In this document: piece after piece, positions 55,628-64,000 of the stretch | Layout: every line of letters starts with the position of its first letter | Numbering within the stretch: position 1 is the first letter of the stretch | NCBI RefSeq assembly: GCF_002356115.1 | Contig: NZ_AP014836.1 | Span: 868,001 to 932,000 of the forward strand | Reading direction: 5' to 3' | DNA length: 64,000 bases | Source of the DNA: Candidatus Nitrosoglobus terrae | GTDB taxonomy: Bacteria; Pseudomonadota; Gammaproteobacteria; Nitrosococcales; Nitrosococcaceae | Translations under genes and position numbers: made by a program | Notes under the pieces: model-generated | The model's input: the letters and a program-made list of their open reading frames with translations, nothing else | Databases searched by the model: none | Told to the model about the DNA's origin: nothing

Positions 55628-55706
55628 GATGAAAACTATATTGCAAGTTGTAGGATATTAACCGGTTAACGTATATATCCTGTTAACTGAGGATTTTGGT
55701 GAAGCA

Positions 55707-57383
55707 ATGGGCGAAAGCTTTGCAGAGTTATTTGAGAAAAGCCAGGTGGGTGCACCGATGGCTCCAGGTTCTATTGTTACAGGGACTGTTATAGAAATTA
55801 ATGCTGATGTTGTAGTTGTTAATGCAGGATTTAAATCTGAGGGAATTATCCCTATCGAGCAATTTCGAGACGATAAGGGGAATTTAAGTATTTCTAAAGG
55901 CGATTTGATAGAAGTTGCCTTAGAATCGATTGAAGATGGTTTTGGTGAAACGCGACTCTCACATGAAAAGGCTAAGGTAGCTCGGGTCTGGAGCGAGCTT
56001 GAATCTGCTTTTGAATCAGGAAAAACTGTTACTGGCGTATTAACAGGTAAAGTTAAGGGGGGGTTTACGGTAGATTTAAACAGTGTTCGCGCATTTTTAC
56101 CAGGATCATTGGTTGATGTACGGCCAGTGCGGGATTCCGTATATTTTGAGAGTAAAGAACTTGAATTTAAACTGATTAAACTAGATCGGAAACGAAGCAA
56201 TATTGTGGTTTCACGCCGGGCGGTTATGGAGACTGAGCACAACGTAGAAAGAGAAGAGCTTCTTGCTAGCTTGGAGGAGGGTAAGACGGCTAAAGGAGTC
56301 ATCAAGAACTTAACTGACTACGGTGCTTTTGTGGATCTAGGAGGCTTGGATGGGCTACTTCATATTACCGATATGTCATGGAAACGCATCAAGCACCCCT
56401 CCGAGGTAGTTAATATTGGTGATGAGGTTATTGTTCAAGTGCTTAAATTTGATAAAGAGCGCCAACGCGTATCTCTTGGACTTAAGCAGATAGGAGCAGA
56501 TCCTTGGAAGGATCTAACGCAGCGTTATGCTAGTGATGCTTGTCTTCCAGGTAAGGTAACCAATGTCACCGACTATGGTTGTTTTGTAGAGATAGAGGAA
56601 GGTGTAGAAGGTTTAGTTCATATGTCAGAAATGGATTGGACTAATAAAAATATTCATCCTTCGAAAATAGTGCAGGTAGGCGATGAAGTTGAGGTAATGA
56701 TACTTGATATTGATGAGGAGCGTCGCCGCATTTCTTTGGGGATGAAGCAATGCCGTCCTAATCCATGGGAAGAATTTTCCCGTAAATATAATAAAGGCGA
56801 TCATGTAACAGGTGAGATTAAATCTATTACTGACTTTGGTATTTTTGTTGGTTTAGAAGGCAGTATTGACGGTTTAGTTCATTTATCAGATATTTCGTGG
56901 TCGGCTACAAATGAAGAGGAAATACGTAATTATAAAAAAGGTGACCAAGTTGAAGCTGTTGTTCTTGCAATTGATCCTGAGAGAGAGCGTATTTCTTTAG
57001 GAATAAAACAGCTCGAAGAAGATCCTTTCTCTAGTTATATTGTTACCTATTCTAAAGGCGCTGTAGTCAAGGGAGTTATTAAATCAGTTGATGCTAAAGG
57101 TGCGATTGTTGAATTAGCTAAAGGGGTAGAAGGACACCTACGAGCTGCTGATATTTCTCGTGAGCGAGTTGACGATGCTCGCAATTTCCTAAGTATTGGG
57201 GATCAAATAGAGGCAAAATTTACAGGTATTGATCGTAAAAATCGGATTATTACTGTTTCTATCCGAGCTAAGGATGAAGAAGAAGAGGCAGAAGTTATTA
57301 AAGAATACTCAGGTATGGGAGCTGCAGCTTCAACTACATTAGGGGATATTCTTAAAGAGCAGATGGGAAAACAAGAAGAATAA
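55707..57383 (+). CDS. rpsA: 30S ribosomal protein S1
   Basis: 558 residues with six S1 RNA-binding domains in sequence, e.g. [73 protein letters not shown]. Binds mRNA on the 30S subunit. The start is ATG. Between cmk and ihfB, the common order. Confidence 0.98.
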   Translation: MGESFAELFEKSQVGAPMAPGSIVTGTVIEINADVVVVNAGFKSEGIIPIEQFRDDKGNLSISKGDLIEVALESIEDGFGETRLSHEKAKVARVWSELESAFESGKTVTGVLTGKVKGGFTVDLNSVRAFLPGSLVDVRPVRDSVYFESKELEFKLIKLDRKRSNIVVSRRAVMETEHNVEREELLASLEEGKTAKGVIKNLTDYGAFVDLGGLDGLLHITDMSWKRIKHPSEVVNIGDEVIVQVLKFDKERQRVSLGLKQIGADPWKDLTQRYASDACLPGKVTNVTDYGCFVEIEEGVEGLVHMSEMDWTNKNIHPSKIVQVGDEVEVMILDIDEERRRISLGMKQCRPNPWEEFSRKYNKGDHVTGEIKSITDFGIFVGLEGSIDGLVHLSDISWSATNEEEIRNYKKGDQVEAVVLAIDPERERISLGIKQLEEDPFSSYIVTYSKGAVVKGVIKSVDAKGAIVELAKGVEGHLRAADISRERVDDARNFLSIGDQIEAKFTGIDRKNRIITVSIRAKDEEEEAEVIKEYSGMGAAASTTLGDILKEQMGKQEE

Positions 57384-57459
57384 AACTAAGGCATAATTTT
57401 CTTCTGCTATGTTATATGGGCGCCTAGTTCTAGTATGGTTTTATAGGAGATATGTATCT

Positions 57460-57765
57460 ATGATCAAGTCGGATCTGATTGAAAGACTTGCTCAGCACCA
57501 AACATTATTAACCTATCGAGATATAGAGCTAGCAGTTAAGATGATGCTAGATTTGATGGGTCAGTCTTTAGCGCGAGGCGAACGTATCGAGATACGTGGG
57601 TTTGGAAGTTTTTCATTACACTATCGGCCATCGCGGACTGGGCGCAATCCTAAAACTGGTGAGACAGTAGGCTTATCTTCTAAATATGTTCCACATTTTA
57701 AGCCAGGAAAGAATCTACGAGAGCGAGTTGATTGGGATAAGGATAGTTACAATGATTCCATTTAG
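57460..57765 (+). CDS. ihfB: Integration host factor subunit beta
   Basis: Histone-like DNA-bending subunit, about 101 residues from ATG 57460. Chosen because TAGGAGA lies before it and the family N-terminus [11 protein letters not shown] begins there. The DNA arm [21 protein letters not shown] with Pro is characteristic. Upstream extension (17 residues) would be non-conserved. Confidence 0.96.
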   Translation: MIKSDLIERLAQHQTLLTYRDIELAVKMMLDLMGQSLARGERIEIRGFGSFSLHYRPSRTGRNPKTGETVGLSSKYVPHFKPGKNLRERVDWDKDSYNDSI

Positions 57766-57809
57766 CTTAATGGGAGTAGTTCCCCGCTAAAAAATTACTG
57801 TAATAGGCT

Positions 57810-58256
57810 ATGAAATTCAGCTTAGATGAAAGAGCAGATGTTTATACGGTAAAATCCTATGGTTCTGGGTATATAGAATTTAATATTCCTATTTATTCTG
57901 AGGAGGTCATTGAGCCAGCAGGAGCAAGGATAAAACAGGAATTTAATCAGAAAAAGATATATCAGAGTGTGATAGTTACACCAAGCCGGCTGCATAAATG
58001 GCCTCCTAATTCCTTGCTAGAATTAAAAGAGATCCACATCAAATTCCTTCTAAAACTAGCGCCAGAAGTAGTGCTTATAGGCACTGGAAATTATCTGCAA
58101 TTTCCAGCCTCTTACTTGATAGAGTCTTTATGGAGAAACCAGATAGGAGTAGAATTTATGGATACTGCTGCCGCATGCCGGACTTATAATATCCTTGTTG
58201 GTGAAGGGCGCAGGATAGCCGCGGCCTTGATTGTAACCACGCCGTCTGATTCCTAA
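57810..58256 (+). CDS. DUF498/Mth938-like protein
   Basis: 148 residues. IIVT-like strand (SVIVTPSRLHKWPP), VVLIGTGNYLQFPASYLIE, GVEFMDTAAACRTYNILVGEGRRIAAALI match the Mth938/DUF498 group related to mitochondrial NDUFAF3. Function in bacteria not known. Follows ihfB by 44 bases; converges on rpoS. Confidence 0.88.
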   Translation: MKFSLDERADVYTVKSYGSGYIEFNIPIYSEEVIEPAGARIKQEFNQKKIYQSVIVTPSRLHKWPPNSLLELKEIHIKFLLKLAPEVVLIGTGNYLQFPASYLIESLWRNQIGVEFMDTAAACRTYNILVGEGRRIAAALIVTTPSDS

Positions 58257-58271
58257 AATTATCTAACCTAT

Positions 58272-59210
58272 CTATTTGAATAAGATCTCTACTGAAATTC
58301 CTTCTTTTGCTAGGATTTGACGCAGTCGTTTTAAAGACTCAAGTTGAATTTGGCGAACTCGCTCTCTAGTTACGCCAATAGCGTGGCCAATCTGCTCTAA
58401 AGTTTGAGATTCATACCCTTGGAGACCAAAGCGGCGAACAATGACTTCTCTTTGTTTGTTGTTAAGTTGGCTCAACCACAGATCAAGTCGAGATTGTACG
58501 TCCTGATTTTGCAGAAAAACAGTAGGATCCAGAGCATCCTCGTCAGGAAAGGTATCTAGTAGTGCTTTTTCTTGATCATTTCGATGGCCGGTATCCATGG
58601 AAGCAATATTATCTTTAAGGCTCCATATACGCCTGATTTTCCTAATGGGTTTATCGACTTGCTGAGCGAGCTCCTCAAAGCTTGGATCATGTTCTAGTTC
58701 CTGTGCTAGCTTATTTGCTGTTCGTTGGTAATTTTTAAGCTCCTTAACTATATGAACAGGTAGCCGTACAGTACGCGCCTGATTAATAAGTGCTCGCTCA
58801 ATAGTTTGTCGAATCCACCAAGTGGAATAAGTAGAAAACCGAAATCCTAGCTCTGGGTCAAATTTTTCCACAGCATGAATTAAGCCTAAATTTCCTTCTT
58901 CGATTAAATCAAGTAGTGCCAGCCCCTGATTGATATAACGTTTTGCAATTTTAACAACAAGCCTAAGATTACTTTCAATCATTTTCCTACGCCCAATGGG
59001 GTTCCCTTCTTGAGCAAGGCGTGCATAATAGATTTCTTCTTCTGCCGTTAGTAAAGGTGCGGTACCAATTTCGCTTAAATAAAGATAGGTAGCATCAAGT
59101 TTGTGATCGTCTGCAGCTTGGTTTTTCTGCATTTCTTCAGCATTGACAGCTAATTGCTCAGGTACTACCTCCGTCTCTGATAGCTCTGTCTCAGATTTTG
59201 TTATCAACAA
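58272..59210 (-). CDS. rpoS: Stationary-phase sigma factor RpoS
   Basis: 312 residues of sigma-70 family. Region 1.2 [21 protein letters not shown], region 2 [14 protein letters not shown]...[20 protein letters not shown] and [17 protein letters not shown], region 3 [14 protein letters not shown], region 4 [16 protein letters not shown]...[20 protein letters not shown]. It closely follows RpoS, not RpoD or RpoH, and lacks the large RpoD insert. The start is TTG with AAGGAGG before it. Lies beside fdxA on the minus strand. Confidence 0.95.
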   Translation of the reverse strand: MLITKSETELSETEVVPEQLAVNAEEMQKNQAADDHKLDATYLYLSEIGTAPLLTAEEEIYYARLAQEGNPIGRRKMIESNLRLVVKIAKRYINQGLALLDLIEEGNLGLIHAVEKFDPELGFRFSTYSTWWIRQTIERALINQARTVRLPVHIVKELKNYQRTANKLAQELEHDPSFEELAQQVDKPIRKIRRIWSLKDNIASMDTGHRNDQEKALLDTFPDEDALDPTVFLQNQDVQSRLDLWLSQLNNKQREVIVRRFGLQGYESQTLEQIGHAIGVTRERVRQIQLESLKRLRQILAKEGISVEILFK

Positions 59211-59408
59211 GAGACTTCCTCCTTAATAAATGCTGTATGAATGTATTTGATACTCCTTGTACTACTAGATTTATTGTAAATAAGGAATTCAATTGCATTC
59301 TTACCATGATTGCAGTGAGATAATTTAATTCATGTCTTTTTCTTTAGCCATAGTAGCAGTGGCATTTACTATATTACTATAGAGAAAAGCATTTAACTGG
59401 TATCTATT

Positions 59409-59747
59409 TTATTTCTTTAGATATTGAAGTTTATCTTCAACATCTTTATTTTTGACTCGATCCCATTGTTCTGCGTCCTCCGGTGGCGTTTTACATTCGG
59501 TAATAACTGGCCAGATCTTTGTTAAGCTAGCATTTAATTCTAGATATTTTCTGTGTTCTTTAGGCAAGTCATCTTCAGAAAAAATAGCCTCAGCTGGGCA
59601 CTCTGATTCGCATAAAGTGCAATCAATACATTCATCAGGATCGATTACTAGAAAATTAGGGCCCTCATGAAAGCAGTCGACTGGGCATACTTCAACACAA
59701 TCAGTATATTTACATTTGATACAGTTTTCAGTGACTACAAATGTCAT
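59409..59747 (-). CDS. fdxA: 7Fe-8S ferredoxin FdxA
   Basis: Electron carrier with one [3Fe-4S] and one [4Fe-4S] cluster. 112 residues: [21 protein letters not shown] near the N-terminus, then [16 protein letters not shown]. The C-terminal extension ([21 protein letters not shown]) is typical of the Azotobacter FdI group. Start ATG. fdxA beside rpoS is known in other gammaproteobacteria. Confidence 0.96.
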   Translation of the reverse strand: MTFVVTENCIKCKYTDCVEVCPVDCFHEGPNFLVIDPDECIDCTLCESECPAEAIFSEDDLPKEHRKYLELNASLTKIWPVITECKTPPEDAEQWDRVKNKDVEDKLQYLKK

Positions 59748-59947
59748 AGGGATTCTCTCTTTAATTAGAATTAGGTGTTTATAGGTGTTGATTGATTTTA
59801 AAGATAATCTGGCGATAGCTAAATTTAATTATATTTTCTATTTTAACTTTAATTCCTGATTCTGACGAGGATTGAAAGACTACATAATTTATTAGCGTAT
59901 TCAGGTATGATGTAACTATTAGACTAAGCAGTTTAGGTAGGTATCGT

Positions 59948-60238
59948 ATGCGAAATTTTTTTAATTTTTTAATTTTTATAGTTGTTTTTATATTAGGAGT
60001 TACTTTTGCTGGGCGTCACGCTGAGTCAGTTGTAATTGATTATCATTTTGGGAAGCTACCTATTCCATTATCGTTACTCTTAGCTTTAATCCTATTGATG
60101 GGGACAATATTAGGGATACTCGCAAGTCTTAGTACAATTATGAAGCTTAAGCGCGAGAATAGGAGGCTACGTAAGTCAGTTAAATGGATTGAGAGAGAAA
60201 ATACCGATTTACGGGCACTGCCTGCTAAACATGAATAG
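59948..60238 (+). CDS. lapA: Lipopolysaccharide assembly protein LapA
   Basis: 96 residues with two N-terminal hydrophobic helices (about 4-22 and 38-62) and a basic, charged tail (MKLKRENRRLRKSVKWIERE) predicted as coiled coil. The protein partners LapB in controlling LpxC and LPS assembly. lapB follows by 5 bases. Confidence 0.9.
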   Translation: MRNFFNFLIFIVVFILGVTFAGRHAESVVIDYHFGKLPIPLSLLLALILLMGTILGILASLSTIMKLKRENRRLRKSVKWIERENTDLRALPAKHE

Positions 60239-60243
60239 AAAAT

Positions 60244-61413
60244 ATGATTGAGTGGTTGTTGCTATTATTACCTATAGCAGCAGCTTCAGGGTGGATGGCG
60301 GGTAAACGTAGCACTGAATCAATAAAAATAGAAAATAGATCTCGGTTAAACGCTGCTTATTTTTCTAATTTACGTTATCTACTGAATGAGCAGCCTGAGA
60401 AAGCTATTGACTCCTTGTTGAATACCTTAGAAGTAGACAACGAAGCGATAGAGCCTTACTTAAGTCTAGGGAATTTGTTTCGTCATCGAGGAGAGATAGA
60501 TCGGGCAATTCGGATTCATCAAGATCTTATCGATAAATCGTATTTAAGCCAATCGCAGAAGAGGCGAGTTTCTTTAGAGCTAGGTCTAGATTATATGCAG
60601 GCTGGAATGTTAGATCGGGCTGAAAGCTTGTTTCTTGATATCATTAAGCAAGAGAGTCATACAGATATTGCCATATATCAGCTACTTGATATATATCAAC
60701 AGAAAAAAGATTGGTATCAGGCAATTACTATCGCTCAAAAATTGGGCGAGGGAAGCAGCGAGATTATAGGGACTATCCTCGCTCATTTTTACTGCGAACT
60801 TGCTGAGCAACAGTATACTCAGAAGCGAAAAACTGAAGCGGAAAAACTTATTAAGCAAGCCTTGATCTCTGATTGGCGTTGTGTTCGTGCTACCTTGATG
60901 CAAGCGCGTTTAGCAATAGATGATAGTAATTATAGGGCAGCTGTTCATCTACTGCATCAAGTTGAGCAGCAGGATCCAAATTATCTATCAGAGATATTAA
61001 AGCCTCTCTTGGAGTGTTACCAACACCTTGGTGATGCGGATAGATTTTCTTATTGGTTGGCTGAGGTATTAGGCCGCTATCCAGGATATACCCCCCTAGT
61101 TTTAGCTAGGGTAAAATATTTACAACAACAGGGAGAGCTGAGAGAGGCGCGACAATTCTTGGCTGATCAGCTTAGAAAGCAGTATTCTATTGAAGGGCTT
61201 CAGTATTTGTTAAACTTAGGTATGCCAAAGAGTATTGATTCTATTTCAGAGCTATGGAAATTAATGGAGGAGATAGTTAATGATTTACTAAAAGCTAAAT
61301 CAAAATATATATGTGGTTTTTGTGGGTTCAGTGGCAAATATTGTCATTGGCAGTGTCCCAGTTGTAAACGGTGGGGAGTTATTAAACCCTTTACTATGAG
61401 TATTCGATTTTAG
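60244..61413 (+). CDS. lapB: Lipopolysaccharide assembly protein LapB
   Basis: 389 residues: an N-terminal membrane helix (1-18), then tetratricopeptide repeats (EPYLSLGNLFRHRGEIDRAI; LGLDYMQAGMLDRAESLF), then a C-terminal rubredoxin-like zinc finger with CGFCGFSGKYCHWQCPSC at about 358-375. Regulates LPS synthesis with FtsH (family knowledge). Length equals E. coli LapB. Confidence 0.94.
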   Translation: MIEWLLLLLPIAAASGWMAGKRSTESIKIENRSRLNAAYFSNLRYLLNEQPEKAIDSLLNTLEVDNEAIEPYLSLGNLFRHRGEIDRAIRIHQDLIDKSYLSQSQKRRVSLELGLDYMQAGMLDRAESLFLDIIKQESHTDIAIYQLLDIYQQKKDWYQAITIAQKLGEGSSEIIGTILAHFYCELAEQQYTQKRKTEAEKLIKQALISDWRCVRATLMQARLAIDDSNYRAAVHLLHQVEQQDPNYLSEILKPLLECYQHLGDADRFSYWLAEVLGRYPGYTPLVLARVKYLQQQGELREARQFLADQLRKQYSIEGLQYLLNLGMPKSIDSISELWKLMEEIVNDLLKAKSKYICGFCGFSGKYCHWQCPSCKRWGVIKPFTMSIRF

Positions 61414-61808
61414 CTATGATTTATCAATAAAATTCAGAGTTAACTACTTACGTGTTGGAATTATTGTCTTACGTGCATTCACCGACTTGGTTTCTGGCAA
61501 GCTGCTCACTGTGTTTTTCCTGTTTCATCGGAACCTCTATGGTTGCTTGGACTTGCTAAGTTATCGTTAAATGGCTGTGCGCCTCTACACGCTTCATTTT
61601 CCGCGTAACCAAAATGGAAGCGCATACCCCTTCTGATCACACCCTCAAGGCCACCTTATTGCGACCCCACCCTAGCCTAATGAAGATTAGGCAGAAAAGC
61701 ACTACAATTAATCCATGTTATTTACCCTTGCGCTCTATGTTCGCTATGCTATGTAATAACGCTGGGGTTGTCGTGCATCCTGCACTTCTTCAATGATAGG
61801 AGGATATA
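61414..61808. other. Structured intergenic region, no gene recognised
   Basis: 395 bases less AT-rich than the neighbours. It contains several perfect or near-perfect hairpins (CGCTTCATTTT at 61590-61600 with AAAATGGAAGCG at 61611-61622; GCCTAAT / ATTAGGC at 61675-61692; GTGCA / TGCAC at 61773-61785). A 60-codon frame at 61614-61796 has no plausible start. An unannotated RNA or decayed element is possible. Confidence 0.4.
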
Positions 61809-62159
61809 GTGTCTGAGGTGATGATTTATCATAATCCTAAATGCAGTAAGTCTCGTCAAGCATTACAATTACTTTTTGATCAAGGTATTACCCCTAAGGT
61901 TATTGAATATCTTAAAACTCCTCCAACAGCAGAGCAGTTGCTAGAAATTCTTCAGTTATTAAATAAGGAACCCAGAGACTTAATGCGTCAGCAAGAGCCT
62001 GAGTACCAGCATAATAAGCTTGATAATCCGGAGCTTTCTCAGGGGCAGCTGATTGCTGGGATGCACGCTCACCCAATACTTATTGAGAGACCCATCGTAC
62101 TAGCTAAGGGTAAAGCAATAATTGGGAGACCTCCAGAGAAAGTGCTTGAAATTCTTTAA
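61809..62159 (+). CDS. arsC: Glutaredoxin-type arsenate reductase (ArsC family)
   Basis: 116 residues with IYHNPKCSKSRQALQLL holding the catalytic Cys (about residue 12), and further EYLKTPPTAEQLLEIL and IERPIVLAKGKAIIGRPPEKV. Start GTG after TAGGAGGATA. There are no other ars genes here. Members of this family next to wrbA are common in this class, so the physiological role is uncertain. Confidence 0.9.
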   Translation: MSEVMIYHNPKCSKSRQALQLLFDQGITPKVIEYLKTPPTAEQLLEILQLLNKEPRDLMRQQEPEYQHNKLDNPELSQGQLIAGMHAHPILIERPIVLAKGKAIIGRPPEKVLEIL

Positions 62160-62172
62160 AATGAGGTAGTAA

Positions 62173-62778
<606 letters not shown>

Positions 62779-62830
62779 TGAAATACGTTTAAGTTATCAG
62801 TAAATAGTTGTTGCCTAAGGAGTAGTTCTT

Positions 62831-63649
62831 TTGCAAGCAGGTATTACGCTTCTTAAATCTCGGCTCATAAGAGCTGCAATGGAAGAAGATAGCTTAAAAT
62901 GGCTATCACGATTAGAGATTTATACAGAACTGGATTCTACTAATCGTTATCTCTTGGATCGAGTAAAAGCAGGTAGCGCAAGCAAAGGGGAAGTTTGTTT
63001 AGCTGAAACTCAGCTATCAGGTAGAGGACGGTGTGAGCGGCTTTGGCTATCACCCCCAACGGGTAATCTTTACCTTTCGCTATTATGGTATTTCTCTACG
63101 GGTTCGCAGCTTTTATCTAGCTTAAGCTTAGCTGCTGGGGTGGCTGTATTACGCACCTTACAAGAGCAAGGAGTAACTAGCGCCGGTCTTAAATGGCCTA
63201 ATGATATTGTGCTCTGGGATTATCGTAAATTAGGTGGTATTCTGGTGGAATTAGTATCCAGAGGGGATATTATAGGAGCCATAATAGGAATAGGGCTTAA
63301 TGTTAATATGCCGATCTCCTATAGACAGCAGCTAAATCAGCCTTGCGCTGATCTATCAGAAGTAATGAATAATCGGTGGATCTCCCGTAGCCAGTTAGCT
63401 GGACGTTTAATCCATCATCTTTTATTAATTATGCGTAGATTTGAAAAACAAGGATTAAAAGACGATATTCTTAATGATTGGCGTAAATGGGATATCTGTT
63501 ATCAACGGGAAGTCTATTTACATTCAGATGATCAAATAATTAGCGGTACTGCCTATGGTATCGATAATAATGGCCGTTTATTATTATGGAGAAATGATGG
63601 AATATCTTGTTATTCCTATGGTGAGGTCAGTTTGAGGCCAGTTAAGTGA
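62831..63649 (+). CDS. birA: Biotin-protein ligase lacking the N-terminal HTH domain
   Basis: Attaches biotin to carboxylase carrier protein. 272 residues. IDSTN-type block ELDSTNRYLLDR, then biotin/AMP site GRGRCERLWLSPPTGNLYLSL, GLKWPNDIVLWDYRKLGGILVE, GIGLNVNMP, and a C-terminal SH3-like domain. The ~60-residue winged-helix domain of E. coli BirA is missing, and only 52 bases separate it from wrbA. The TTG start has AAGGAG upstream; an ATG at 62879 is an alternative. Overlaps coaX by four bases. Confidence 0.93.
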   Translation: MQAGITLLKSRLIRAAMEEDSLKWLSRLEIYTELDSTNRYLLDRVKAGSASKGEVCLAETQLSGRGRCERLWLSPPTGNLYLSLLWYFSTGSQLLSSLSLAAGVAVLRTLQEQGVTSAGLKWPNDIVLWDYRKLGGILVELVSRGDIIGAIIGIGLNVNMPISYRQQLNQPCADLSEVMNNRWISRSQLAGRLIHHLLLIMRRFEKQGLKDDILNDWRKWDICYQREVYLHSDDQIISGTAYGIDNNGRLLLWRNDGISCYSYGEVSLRPVK

Positions 63650-64000
63650 TTCTATTAGTAGATATTGGTAATAGCCGGATTAAATGGGCTCAATTACATG
63701 GTGGTAAGCCCGTAGAGATCAAGGCTATGATACGAGGTAAGACGGGTATCAAGCGAGATCTATCTAAAGCTTGGAAGGGACTTGAGAGTATAAGCCAAGT
63801 TATTGTTGCCAATGTGGGAGGATCCAAGGTTGCAGAGCAATTGAGAGAATGGTCACAAAGTAATTGGCAGATAACCCCTGAGTTTTTGATTGCCCGTAGC
63901 AATGGCTATGGAGTACGAAATGCTTACTCTATACCTGAGGATTTAGGGATAGATCGATGGCTAGGTTTGATTGCAGTGCGCCAGCGCTATCGAAATGTTG
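63646..64000 (+). CDS. coaX: Type III pantothenate kinase, N-terminal part (3' end outside window)
   Basis: Phosphorylates pantothenate in coenzyme A synthesis. The 118 visible codons begin GTG ATT CTA and hold VDIGNSRIKWAQL (phosphate-binding Asp-x-Gly-Asn), VIVANVGG, and GVRNAYSIPEDLGIDRWLGL, the conserved catalytic stretch. GTGA overlap with the birA stop; the birA-coaX pair is common in gammaproteobacteria. Truncated by the window end. Confidence 0.94.
   Translation, partial: MILLVDIGNSRIKWAQLHGGKPVEIKAMIRGKTGIKRDLSKAWKGLESISQVIVANVGGSKVAEQLREWSQSNWQITPEFLIARSNGYGVRNAYSIPEDLGIDRWLGLIAVRQRYRNV

Noticed and set aside
55658-56305. 215-codon minus-strand frame opposite rpsA
   Set aside because: Entirely antisense to the S1 gene, Ser/Thr-rich as expected of a mirror frame.
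61614-61796. 60-codon plus-strand frame between lapB and arsC
   Set aside because: Covers the hairpins, has no ribosome site and no recognisable sequence; more likely not coding.

Overview
The window reads as a chromosomal segment of an AT-leaning gammaproteobacterium. Gene order (ffh-rpsP-rimM-trmD-rplS; gyrA-serC-pheA-hisC-tyrA-aroA-cmk-rpsA-ihfB; lapA-lapB; rpoS-fdxA; ypjD beside ffh; yggX-mutY) and the proteins themselves fit that class. A relative of the purple-sulfur/Nitrosococcus lineage (Chromatiales) is my best guess, but that rests on general resemblance and not on a search. Almost all of the DNA is housekeeping, with a few accessory islands.

Layout. 1-5.2 kb: the 3' end of ileS, lspA, then a type IV minor-pilin cluster (a pilE-like gene on the minus strand; fimT, pilW, pilX, pilV on the plus strand). 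5.5-11.3 kb: thiO, then the minus-strand yggX-mutY pair and a long AsmA-family gene with a tripled internal module. 11.6-23.1 kb: ypjD divergent from ffh, the rpsP-rimM-trmD-rplS ribosome/tRNA-modification operon, ogt, xerD, yajQ, dsbC, lpxH, a cyclophilin, gltX and cysS; folD follows on the minus strand. 24.1-28.8 kb: tRNA genes Pro(TGG), Arg(TCT), His(GTG), Lys(CTT), Gly(CCC), which look like one ancestral array opened by insertions. Between Arg and His lie two paralogous small secreted repeat proteins and a beta-carbonic anhydrase. Between Lys and Gly lies a single gene in which a Dam-like adenine methyltransferase is fused to a DpnII-type restriction endonuclease.

28.9-44.6 kb is a mixed region: a membrane-anchored retropepsin-like protease, an S9 peptidase, a frameshifted GHKL ATPase gene, a CzcD-type cation exporter paired with a glutamine cyclotransferase, an intergenic region with three perfect DnaA boxes, an inositol-phosphatase family gene, small membrane proteins, a PEP-CTERM protein, DAHP synthase, nhaA, an M61 peptidase, apt and a transport lipoprotein. 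44.7-57.8 kb: the gyrA-serC-serA-pheA-hisC-tyrA-aroA-(HAD)-cmk-rpsA-ihfB run links serine, aromatic amino acid and histidine synthesis to DNA topology and translation. 57.8-64 kb: a DUF498-like protein, rpoS and fdxA on the minus strand, lapA-lapB, arsC-like, wrbA, birA, and the start of coaX.

Most distinctive items: the one-polypeptide GATC restriction-modification fusion inside a tRNA array, in DNA where GATC is not avoided; the two small secreted repeat proteins; the DnaA-box cluster away from any dnaA gene; the single-base frameshift in the GHKL ATPase gene; and the period-140 internal triplication of the AsmA protein. Functions are assigned from recognisable motifs and gene order only. 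No database search was possible.
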